Origin: Piromyces finnis | Lineage: Eukaryota; Neocallimastigomycota; Neocallimastigomycetes; Neocallimastigales; Neocallimastigaceae | NCBI GenBank assembly: GCA_002104945.1 | Contig: MCFH01000151.1 | Location: 1-23,512 of the forward strand | DNA: 23,512 bases | Reading direction: 5' to 3' | Part shown: positions 1-8,997 of the stretch, piece after piece | Position numbering within the stretch: the stretch's first letter is position 1 | Layout: each line of letters opens with the position of its first letter | Notes under the pieces: generated by a model | Database searches by the model: none | What the model saw: only the letters and a program-made list of their open reading frames with translations | Told to the model about the DNA's origin: nothing | Made by a program: the position numbers and the translations under genes

Positions 1-170
1 AATTCCAAATGATGGATAGTTTCAAAAAGTACGCAAGTTTTTAGAAAAATTACTAAAAAAAATTGAATAAAAATAAAAAAAAATAATAAAAAAAAATAAA
101 AATAAAATATTACTATTATTTAAAATTATGATATCTTATTCGAACCGTAACAATTTTATGATTCGTTACA
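1..170 (-). mobile_element. Start of family-D LTR, left palindrome arm (partial)
   Basis: Mirror image of 3354-3526. On the minus strand it starts TGTAACG at 170 and runs off the left edge. It follows directly on the 3' end of the ORF at 189-1511, as a 3' LTR follows an internal coding region. A related copy lies at 18263-18541. The other end of the LTR is not seen. Confidence 0.55.
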
Positions 171-188
171 TTTGTTAAGTTTTCATCT

Positions 189-1511
189 CTAAAAATGATG
201 TTTTTCTTATCTATGATATTATCGTTTTTCGAAATAGGTTTTAATGAAATTTTTCCGTTTTCAGTGTGTAATATCTTTATTAGGACTCACAATATTATTA
301 AAAAATTATGGTCTTTAGGAGTATTAATACTGATAATTTCATTGTTATTTAATACTAATCTTTCATACATCTCTTGAGGATCTTCTTCCTCTGATGGTTG
401 TGGTTCATCTTCTGTGTCATAAGTGATTTGTTTCCCTTTGTCTTTTAATTGCTTTTGTTCTTCGACAATTTCATTTTCTGTATTTAATAAAGAGTTTAAA
501 TTTTCATCGTTGGTAATATCAGAATCTTTAAATAAATTACTGTAAAGATATAAAGTATATCTTTAAATTATTTAATAATTAATTAATAATTATTGAATAA
601 TAATTTTGATATTTTAATGGAAAAAATTGTTTATAAAATTTATTGTATAAATTTTATGGAATAATTAAATAAATATTAATTTTAAAATATCAAAGTTAGA
701 AATGAAATTTGGATAAATATTTAAATTAATGGATAATTAAATTTAAATATTTTAAATATTCAAATTAAATCTTAAAAAGTTTTTTATTTAATTAAATTAG
801 TTTAATAACTTTAGCGTAGTTTTAAATTAGCATTTTTAATAATAAATATATAATAAATGTATTATTAATATTTAATTAATATATAGGTAATACATGGACT
901 GTATTCAATTTGCAGTTTACTCAAATTGAATCAAAAGTGTATTTAATTAGTTTTAGTTTAGTTTTATTATTTTATTATTTAATTAAATTAGTATTAAATT
1001 AGTTTTTGTTTATTTTATATTGAATATATGTATAATTAAATAGAATAGTATATTAAAATATAATTTACAAAAAATATAAATACATGTAAAATTTCTTGAT
1101 TAAAACGATGTAATTGTTATTGACTATTATTTAGTTAATAACTAAATAAAATTAATAAAAGAGATATTTTTAAATAGATTTTTGTTTTTCTTGTTTCTTT
1201 ATTATTTTCGTGTTTTATGTTTTATTGTAAAATTTTATAATCTGTTTTTTTTATAAACTTTTACAATTACTATCAATTGATTGTAGAAATTTTTTTTTCT
1301 TTTTCTTCTAAAAGTTTTAAATATTTTTCGTAAAAAACGGTTTCTTTGGGAATTCATTTAACCCAACCTTCTGATTTATTTTCATCGGTATAACCAAATA
1401 ATTTTTGATTTTCTTTTAGAACAATTTGAACAGAATTCTTATCTATATAATCAAGACTGTTATGGTTTGTTTTTAAGTCTGACCATGTTTGATTATTAAA
1501 CCAGACCATTG
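189..1511 (-). pseudogene. 3' end of unknown retroelement-associated ORF, left arm, interrupted by a solo LTR
   Basis: On the minus strand the coding text runs 1511-1271, is interrupted by the solo LTR at 541-1265 (flanked by ATTAC repeats), and resumes 535-189. It is the mirror copy of 2012-3335. The encoded C-terminus is rich in Asp, Glu, Asn and Lys, with an acidic patch of the type EDEPQPSEEEDPQE. There is an in-frame TGA at a position that reads best as Trp. In the poly-A stretch and the segment after it, this arm keeps a reading frame better than the right arm does. No known domain was recognised. Its position just before an LTR start suggests the 3' end of a retrotransposon polyprotein or an extra ORF, but a captured host gene is possible. 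Confidence 0.5.
541..1265 (+). mobile_element. Solo LTR, family B (target duplication ATTAC)
   Basis: 725 bp bounded by TGTAAA and TTTACA, with the 5-bp repeat ATTAC at 536-540 and 1266-1270. It therefore marks a completed integration later reduced by LTR-LTR recombination. It starts with a 9-bp terminal hairpin (AAAGATATA, AAG loop, TATATCTTT). A TATA box (TATAAATA, 1075-1082) is followed 35 nt later by GTAATTGTTATT (1110-1121), which fixes the transcriptional orientation as plus. It splits the ORF on the opposite strand. Confidence 0.9.
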
Positions 1512-1807
1512 TGTAAAGATATAATATATATCTTTAGATTATTTAATAATTAATTATTAATTATTAAATAATAAATTAATATTTAGTAAAACTTATTATA
1601 AAATTTTTGAATAAATTTTATGGAATAATTTAATAATAAATTATTTATAATAATTCCGTTAAATTTAAATTAAGATAAATATTTAAGTTTAAGGAATAAA
1701 AGAATTTTAATTAAATTTAAATATTTCAAATATTTTAAATAATTAAATATTTTTTTAAATACTTTTATTTAATTTTAGAATAGATTATACTTTTTTATTT
1801 AAATTTA
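1512..1807 (+). mobile_element. Truncated family-B LTR, left of palindrome centre
   Basis: Begins TGTAAAGATATAATATATATC and follows the reverse complement of the solo LTR at 21840-22627 for about 295 bp. It then switches to an inverted copy. The match to a B-type LTR continues to about 1807, overlapping the start of the opposed copy by 12 bp of shared sequence (TATTTAAATTTA). Confidence 0.8.
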
Positions 1808-2007
1808 ATTAAAATTCTTTTATTCCTTAAACTTAAATATTTATCTTAATTTAAATTTAACGGAATTATTATAAAATAATTTATTATTAAATTATTCCAT
1901 AAAATTTATTCAAAATTTTATAATAAGTTTTACTAAATATTAATTTATTATTTAATAATTAATAATTAATTATTAAATAATCTAAAGATATATATTATAT
2001 CTTTACA
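1796..2007 (-). mobile_element. Truncated family-B LTR, right of palindrome centre (opposed)
   Basis: About 212 bp of family-B U3 in the orientation opposite to 1512-1807, ending ATATCTTTACA at 2007. The two fragments point at each other across the palindrome centre. Neither contains the TATA box or the R-U5 part, so neither is a functional LTR. Confidence 0.8.
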
Positions 2008-2011
2008 CAAG

Positions 2012-3335
2012 GTCTGGTTTAATAATCAAACATGGTCAGACTTAAAAACAAACCATAACAGTCTTGATTATATAGATAAGAATTCTGTTCAAATTGTTCT
2101 AAAAGAAAATCAAAAATTATTTGGTTATACCGATGAAAATAAATCAGAAGGTTGGGTTAAATGAATTCCCAAAGAAACCGTTTTTTACGAAAAATATTTT
2201 AAAAACTTTTAGAAGAAAAAGAAAAAAAATTTCTACAATCAATTGAATAGTAATTGTAAAAGTTTATAAAAAAAACAGATTATAAAATTTTACAATAAAA
2301 CATAAAACACGAAATAAATAAAAAGAAACAAGAAAAACAAAATCTATTTAAAAATATCTCTTTTATTAATTTTATTTAGTTATTAACTAAATAATAGTCA
2401 ATAACAATTACATCGTTTTAATCAAGAAATTTTACATGTATTTATATTTTTTGTAAATTATATTTTAATATACTATTCTATTTAATTATACATATATTCA
2501 ATATAAAATAAACAAAACTAATTTAATACTAATTTAATTAAATAATAAAATAATAAAACTAAACTAAAACTAATTAAATACACTTTTGATTCAATTTGAG
2601 TAAACTGCAAATTGAATACAGTCCATGTATTACCTATATATTAATTAAATATTAATAATACTATTTATTATATATTTATTATTAAAAATGCTAATTTAAA
2701 ACTACGCCTAAAGTTATTAAACTAATTTTAATTAAATAAAAAACTTTTTAAGATTTAATTTGAATATTTAAAATATTTAAATTTAATTATCCATTAATTT
2801 AAATATTTATCCAAATTTCATTTCTAACTTTGATATTTTAAAATTAATATTTATTTAATTATTCCATAAAATTTATACAATAAATTTTATAAACAATTTT
2901 TTCCATTAAAATATCAAAATTATTATTCAATAATTATTAATTAATTATTAAATAATTTAAAGATATACTTTATATCTTTACAGTAATTTATTTAAAGATT
3001 CTGATATTACCAACGATGAAAATTTAAACTCTTTATTAAATACAGAAAATGAAATTGTCGAAGAACAAAAGCAATTAAAAGACAAAGGGAAACAAATCAC
3101 TTATGACACAGAAGATGAACCACAACCATCAGAGGAAGAAGATCCTCAAGAGATGTATGAAAGATTAGTATTAAATAACAATGAAATTATCAGTATTAAT
3201 ACTCCTAAAGACCATAATATTTTTAATAATATTGTGAGTCCTAATAAAGTATTACACACTGAAAACGGAAAAATTTCATTAAAACCTATTTCGAAAAACG
3301 ATAATATCATAGATAAGAAAAAACATCATTTTTAG
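2012..3335 (+). pseudogene. 3' end of unknown retroelement-associated ORF, right arm, interrupted by a solo LTR
   Basis: Readable coding text runs 2012-2249, is broken by the solo LTR at 2255-2982 (plus a GTAAT duplication), and continues 2988-3335 to a TAG stop. Frames before and after the LTR agree once the insertion and its target duplication are removed. An in-frame TGA (where Trp fits) and a homopolymer frameshift followed by TAG break the first segment. The C-terminal 115 or so residues are open: acidic and Lys/Asn-rich, with MYERLVLNNNE following the acidic patch. A purine-rich run (AGAGATGAAAA, 3334-3344) and an LTR start at 3354 follow. This is what the 3' end of a retrotransposon looks like, though no RT, integrase or gag motif is present in the visible part. 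Confidence 0.5.
2255..2982 (-). mobile_element. Solo LTR, family B, right palindrome arm (target duplication GTAAT)
   Basis: Mirror image of 541-1265, 728 bp, starting TGTAAAAG and ending ATATCTTTACA. It is flanked by GTAAT at 2250-2254 and 2983-2987. It interrupts the plus-strand ORF of this arm. Confidence 0.9.
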
Positions 3336-3353
3336 AGATGAAAACTTAACAAA

Positions 3354-3580
3354 TGTAACGAATCATAAAATTGTTTACGGTTCGAATAAGATATCATAAT
3401 TTTAAATAATAGTAATATTTATTTTTTATTTTTTTTTTATTATTTTTTTTTTATTTTTATTCAATTTTTTTTAGTAATTTTTCTAAAAACTTGCGTACTT
3501 TTTGAAACTATCCATCATTTGGAATTTAATGATTTTGGATAGCTAAAATTTTAAATTAATTCCATTCATAATAATGGATC
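3354..3580 (+). mobile_element. Start of family-D LTR, right of palindrome
   Basis: Starts TGTAACG just after the ORF stop and a purine-rich run. It matches the minus-strand copy at 18541-18263, including the stretches around AATAAGATATCATAATTTT and GGATCATT. The arms of the palindrome pair only to 3526, so 3527-3580 is known to belong to this repeat only through the second copy. The 3' limit of the LTR could not be placed. Confidence 0.6.
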
Positions 3581-6373
3581 ATTCATTGTAACATATATTA
3601 ATTAAATCATTAATATATTATGAATCATCTATTAATATTAGAACAGATAAATTTTAATTTATATTTAATAAATTTTAATTTGCTTTACATTTAGTATTTT
3701 AATTTCATATATTAAATAATAGACTTATAGCATATATAAATTTATATTATCCTATTAATTATGTCCTTTTTTAGACAAAAAGATTAATTTTTATGTAAAG
3801 GTATCTTCTGTTATTTGTGTAACAATTACCTTTCTTAGTAATTAAATTATAGTTAAAATTCATTTAATATTTTTAATTTAGGAATATTATATAATAAAGT
3901 TAATTAATAAAATAAATCTTAATTATTAATAAAATATCATTGATTATTTTAATAATAAATTCAAGTAAACTTTTTCAAAGTATAAGTTATTATACTTAGG
4001 TATAGTAATAAATATAATTACTGACTATAAAGAATATTATAACTATATAATAAATTATAATAATTAATAGAGAATGTACAAAATTATAAAGATATAATTT
4101 TTATAACTTAAAAATCGAGTTAAACAACATTAAGGAATATAAATAGTTGATGGTTGAATTTCTATAATTCTGGCAAATTCAACTATTTAGGTTCATTCCT
4201 TAACAAAATTATATATAAAAGGTGTTTTTATATTATTAGTAATAAGTTATTAATTTAGTTAATTAAGTTAGTTATTACCTCTCTATACGAGTTAATAACT
4301 AAGTAAGTTTTATAAAAATAATAAAGAAATAAAATAAATATTATAACACTAAAATAATTACAACAAACGTATAAAGATTTTATGAAATAATGTTTACTTA
4401 AATAATTATATTAATTATATCTTTTATTTATTAATTATAATTATATACATTATGTATTACTATAAGTATTAATTTACTCTAATACTAACGCTAAAGTATT
4501 TAACGTTAGTTTTAACTATACTATTTAACTATATTAGTTTATTTTCTTTACCACTTGATTGGGTAAAGCAAATAAACTTCCTATTTAATTAATAACCATT
4601 AATATATGGTTATGCATATATCTGAACAATAAATGGTGACCAGAATATATGGTTTCAATTGAAATATTTGTGAGCAAACTTATGGCCACAAATATTTCTT
4701 ACAATGATGGGTTGACCGATATATTGTGAATAATATAATGTTTTAATAAATATAATTCTATATTATAATGATGAAACAATAAATTTAAAATAAAATAAAA
4801 TATGTTTTATAATTAACAAATAAATCACTCAAAACTCGAAATAAACTCTTAAATCTTTATTATATTTTATAATTTATTTATTATCTATTTATGTTCTTTT
4901 TATTCTCTTATTTATTGTCCCTCCTTTATAAAGAAGAATTTTATCTTCCTTTTATACATTTTCATTTATTACATGTATTATTATTTTTAACTATTAAATG
5001 TTATTATTACTATTGTTATTATTTATTAAAATTAAAAGAATAAATTAAAATTATGTCTTAGTATTATAAAATATTATAGAATATTACTTATTTGATTTTC
5101 TTATTACTTCAAAATGTTTAAATTAGAAAAATTATTATAAATTATCATTGACTATCATTAAATGTATAATACCTTGAATAAAATAATTAAAATTTAAAAT
5201 TAAATAATATTAAAATAAAATTAAAATAAAATTAAAATAAAAATTTAACAAATTAAAATATTAAAAGTATCAATTATTATAAACATCATTTTATACAGAA
5301 ACATAAAAGAATTCTGTATTTTATCTTTGGAATTGTTATTATTGTTCTATTTCCAGGTTTTAAGTTTATCATTTTAGTAATAATTACTCAATTAGTTATT
5401 TATTAATTTATAAGTTTAAGAGAATTTCTAAAGAACACTTGGATAAACACTAGAATTAATAATTTGATGTATACCATTTTATTTTTAGTTTATTTATTCA
5501 TTTTTATTTATTTATTATTATTTTATTATTTTAGTACATTATTGGATTAAGTTGTTTATTTTATTAATAATTTATTTTATTTAATAATTTATTTTATTAT
5601 TATCACTATTAGGTCGTTTTTACTCAGAATTATTATATAATAAAGATAATATTATTTATTTAAAGAAAGGGTTATATTTTCATAAAATTATTATTCATTC
5701 ATCTTTAAGGGTTATTATTGTTTATTTTTATTATAAGTTACTATGGGTTAAGTCGTGTTTATTCAGCTAGTTTTTATCATGTTTTTATGTGAGTAGCGTA
5801 TCAACAATATAAAAATAAGTTAATGGTATGTTAGTTAGGTTTTAGAACACGGACATAAATGTCTTTGGTTCAATACATATCTCTTCCATTTTTCTAATAA
5901 TTAAATTTAATCTTAAATTCTATTATATTATTAGTCTAGAACCTTCTCGAAATTAAATTTTTCTAAAATTCATTATTCCAATCAAAATATTTATTTTTTT
6001 TAATTAATTTCAAAAAAATTATAAAAGTGAAAATTATTCCAAAAAATTTGGAATTTTGTGTTTTTATTAACTTAAAAGTTTTTATTAATAAGTAAAAAAA
6101 AATATTAATAATCGTAACAACGCGAGAGACTCAGGTTAACACAATACTAATTAACTATTTGTATTAATAGTATATTTTATTAATATTTGATTATTTAATA
6201 TTATTAATACAAATTAACCTTAATACTAATTTTAAAGACTAATTTACATGAATTTTATAAATTATTTATATTTACTATTTATAATATTCTTATTTAATAT
6301 TATGAATAAACATTATTCATATTGATTGGTGACTTCAATTATTTAAATAAAAAGAAGAAATAGAAATAGACAA
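3581..6373. other. AT-rich intergenic DNA, no gene seen
   Basis: No ORF or splice pattern that looks coding on either strand. It may include the unrecognised remainder of the family-D LTR. Contents noted are imperfect hairpins near 4131-4194 (TTAAGGAAT paired with ATTCCTTAA, plus an inner AAATAGTTGA arm), 4592-4613 and 4661-4698, and two copies of an AGGGTTA motif at about 5668 and 5706. Confidence 0.6.
4661..4698. repeat. Perfect 12-bp inverted repeat (hairpin)
   Basis: GAAATATTTGTG pairs with CACAAATATTTC across a 14-nt loop. It sits in non-coding DNA, and the neighbouring bases 4592-4613 form a second smaller hairpin (ATAACCA/TGGTTAT). The function is unknown. It could be a relic of a small transposon or a cruciform-prone site. 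Confidence 0.7.
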
Positions 6374-6419
6374 ATATTATGGATTAAATATAGCGATTGC
6401 TATATTTAATCCATAATAT
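6374..6419. repeat. Perfect 21-bp hairpin with 4-nt loop
   Basis: Bases 6374-6394 and 6399-6419 are exact reverse complements around the loop GATT, ending in TATAGC/GCTATA at the tip. A perfect 21-bp stem is unlikely by chance even in AT-rich DNA because it contains GG/CC and GC pairs at matching places. It lies directly 3' (minus strand) of the tRNA-like sequence 6421-6496. Confidence 0.9.
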
Positions 6420-6420
6420 A

Positions 6421-6496
6421 GAGAACCCGGAGTCGAACACATGACAAGTAGGTCAGCGTCCAACAACCTGACGGCGAAGCCAGCTTGAGAAACCCC
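6421..6496 (-). other. tRNA-like sequence, possibly a tRNA pseudogene or SINE head
   Basis: An island of much higher GC than its surroundings. On the minus strand it begins GGGGTTTCTCAAGCTGGC and has a box-B-like TGTTCGACTCC some 45 nt after a weak box-A-like TGGCTTCGCCG. GTCAG and CTGAC can form an anticodon-like stem, but the loop is 11 nt instead of 7. The acceptor ends do not pair and the T stem is poor, so it is not a working tRNA. It may be a degenerate tRNA-derived element with the adjacent 6374-6419 hairpin as its 3' part. Confidence 0.3.
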
Positions 6497-6900
6497 GAAA
6501 TACAATTGTAAGAATTAATAATTATTTTTTGTATAAATTAATTCTTATTTAATTATGTTAAGTTTTTGGATTTGGTTATGTGGCCAGGTCAGAATGTTAT
6601 CAATTATATAGTAAATATGTTTTTTAAGAAATTAAATTTAAATATAAAATAACCCTTTAAACTTCCAAATGAGAAATTAATATTTATTCTTTAGAATAAC
6701 TTTTTTATAAAATTTTATTTATTTATTAATAATAATATAAATGATAATATATTTAATAACTATATAATTAAGATTATAACTATAATCTTTACAAAGAATT
6801 AAAATCGAATTCAATTCATTCTATTTTATATTCTTTGTTCAGATTATTAAATTGATAAAAATAAAGTATTACATGTAATATGTTAATAATATAATAAGAT

Positions 6901-6933
6901 TGTTTGTTTGTTTGTTTGTTTGTTTTGTTTTGT
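6901..6933. repeat. TTTG microsatellite
   Basis: A run of TGTT/TTTG units that becomes TTTTG units at its right end. It is simple sequence in intergenic DNA. Confidence 0.95.
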
Positions 6934-7964
6934 CATGACATAAAATAAATAAACATATGATTAATCATTTAAACACTTGATCCATTAACCTATTTATAAT
7001 AATTAAAATTATTTAATTTATAAATGTTAACTGTTACACCTAAATGGTTTAGTTCTATTTTTAGTAACAGTCACTATCATTAATTAAATTAATATAATTA
7101 GAATTTCTATTGATATATTTTTAATTTTCGTCAAGTCATAAGAAATGTCTATGATCCATACTTGATATCATATTAATTTTAATTTACTTATTAAAATCTT
7201 CAAATGATCATATCTTCCTTAAATGACCAGTTAGAAGGACCGCGATTGTACCAAAATGTAGCTTTTTCCTTAAGCTTTCTAATAAACCTGGTTTCATAGC
7301 CGTAGCACTTACAGCCGTAGCGATCGTTTTTGGAGAGTTACACCTTGTTTCGTGTTTGTTTATTTTTGGTTAAGGGTTATAGTGTATTGATATTAAATTT
7401 TTTGAAATCATAACCCTTTCACTGAACCAAAATTTAAAAGGTAACTTTTAAAGGTGTTTTAAAATAATTATTGGGATTATTTAATTCTAATTATTATGTT
7501 TAATTAATTATAGATATTATCTGAATTTGTTTTAAATCCAGTTAATATCTTCACAAATTATTTTTTAATTATTAAATTAATTATTTATTTAAACTATTAG
7601 CATACATTCATTTAAATTACTATAAACATTTATCTATATTGATATTAATTATTCATTACTTAATTTAAAATTTATTTAATTACTATATTAATTATTTATT
7701 TATTTATTTTAGTAATATATTTAAAATAATAGTAAACATTCATTTATTTTTTAATTAATAATTTTTGTATTACATTTTATAAGAAACATTATATATTTTA
7801 TTTTACGTTTGTATTTATATTTATGTATCGTATCTTGAAATAACTTATAGAAACAATTAGAAAATATAAATACATATTAGGACAATCGGATATTAAGGTT
7901 TTTCCGAATTTTAATCGGTTTTACTTAATATTACGATGAATGATATATTAGTTATCAATCGAAT

Positions 7965-8004
7965 ATCTTTTTAGGTTTTTCTTCTAGTCTTTTCCTAAAA
8001 AGAT
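7965..8004. repeat. Perfect 11-bp inverted repeat
   Basis: ATCTTTTTAGG (7965-7975) is the exact reverse complement of CCTAAAAAGAT (7994-8004), with a pyrimidine-rich 18-nt loop. It is non-coding and its role is unknown. Confidence 0.7.
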
Positions 8005-8067
8005 TATTTGTTAAGATTAGAAATTCTTTATTAAACTTTAAATTATCAAAAAATTATAAATATAAGG

Positions 8068-8097
8068 ACTCTGGAATTCCACTAAAGAATCCAGAGT
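8068..8097. repeat. Imperfect hairpin around ACTCTGGA/TCCAGAGT
   Basis: 8-bp perfect outer arms (8068-8075 and 8090-8097) that extend inward through ATTC/GAA with a one-base bulge. It is one of several GC-richer hairpins in this otherwise AT-only stretch. Confidence 0.6.
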
Positions 8098-8950
8098 TAT
8101 TATTTTAAGACAATTATAATAAATAACCCTTTCAAAAACTATATTCATAAAAAATATTACATTAAAGATAGTCTTAATATTTTGTGTTTGTTATTATAAT
8201 TCACTTATAATAAACTCTTTAAGATAAGTATTCATTTTTATTTACTATTAAGAAACTTCTCAATTTAATAATAATATTACGATTTGTATTATTATATTGT
8301 AGATAATAATTATTATTAAATATATAATAATTATTACAACAATGATAAATAATAATTATAAATATATTATAAATTTGATATTAGTAGAAAATTTTATTAT
8401 AAAATAATTATTAAATATTTTATATAGTTTATTATAAAATATAATTTACATAAAATCAAATATTTTATAAATTTATATATTTGATTGGGTTAAATTATAA
8501 AAATAATTTTTAATATAAAGAATAATAATAATTTTTAGTAGAAATGAGAAGACTTAGATTATTAATAATAAGTTAAATTTTAATAATAGTTAATATAATT
8601 AATTAGTGAATACATAATAATATTTAAAAGACAAAAATAAGTTTTTATATATAAAAATTATTGTTAAAAAGAGCGTAAGAACAATAAATAAAAAAAATAT
8701 AAAAACGAAATTAAACTTGTCTAATTTGTAATTATTGTGTTAATAATAAATAATATTTATAGAATAAATCTGGTGTTATTATTCTATATAAATATTATTA
8801 AAATAATAAAACTATTAAAACTATAAAATAACTTAAAATAAATTAATAAAACTAGTAGATATTGTTAAAGCTCGTACAATAGCTGTCGAGATAAAACAAT
8901 ATAAGATAACAGAAGAAGTAGTTAAAAAGTTATAATATAACTACCAATCC

Positions 8951-8997
8951 GTTATCAACAATTTTGGTGAAAAGGTACAAAACCTTTATGCGTTACA
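8951..8997 (+). mobile_element. LTR end related to family C (short copy)
   Basis: GTTATCAACAATTTTGGTGAAA and what follows to CGTTACA (8997) match the reverse complement of 18912-18957 with only a base or two different. Similarity stops sharply inside position 8951 and just outside 8997, where the family-C LTR also ends. It is either the 3' end of a diverged LTR in plus orientation or a small captured fragment. The matching LTR start was not found. Confidence 0.5.

Larger units (their letters stand above)
1..3526. repeat. Large near-perfect palindrome (inverted repeat with 1.7-kb arms)
   Basis: Bases 1-1723 are the reverse complement of 1796-3526, with a 72-bp unpaired centre at 1724-1795. 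Both arms carry the same parts in mirror order: a family-D LTR start, the 3' end of an ORF, a family-B solo LTR, more of the ORF, and a truncated family-B LTR at the centre. Differences between arms are few and mostly single-base indels in A/T runs. The left arm is cut by the window edge, so the palindrome may extend outwards. It could be a genuine inverted duplication or a fold-back artefact at a contig end. Confidence 0.95.
6497..8950. other. AT-rich intergenic DNA, no gene seen
   Basis: No convincing coding region. It includes the TTTG microsatellite, hairpins at 7965-8004 and 8068-8097, and a patch of less AT-rich sequence at about 7220-7420 with a repeated AGCCGTAGC. That patch may be a relic of an unidentified repeat. 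Confidence 0.6.

Noticed and set aside
195-377. Plus-strand ORF of 60 codons in the left palindrome arm
   Set aside because: It is antisense to the coding text that is readable on the minus strand here and on the plus strand at 3153-3335.
1507-1511. CAATG next to a family-B LTR in the left arm, same as the target duplication at 21835
   Set aside because: The right arm has CAAGG at the equivalent place, and sharing five bases can be coincidence. It is not used as evidence of a common insertion.
6901-6933. CRISPR-like array from the regular TTTG repeat
   Set aside because: There are no spacers. It is simple microsatellite sequence.
8836-8935. Short plus-strand ORF reading KLVDIVKARTIAVEIKQYKI and ending in a stop
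   Set aside because: It looks slightly coding but is only about 33 codons, has no start, and lies just inside a probable LTR end, so there is no support for a gene.
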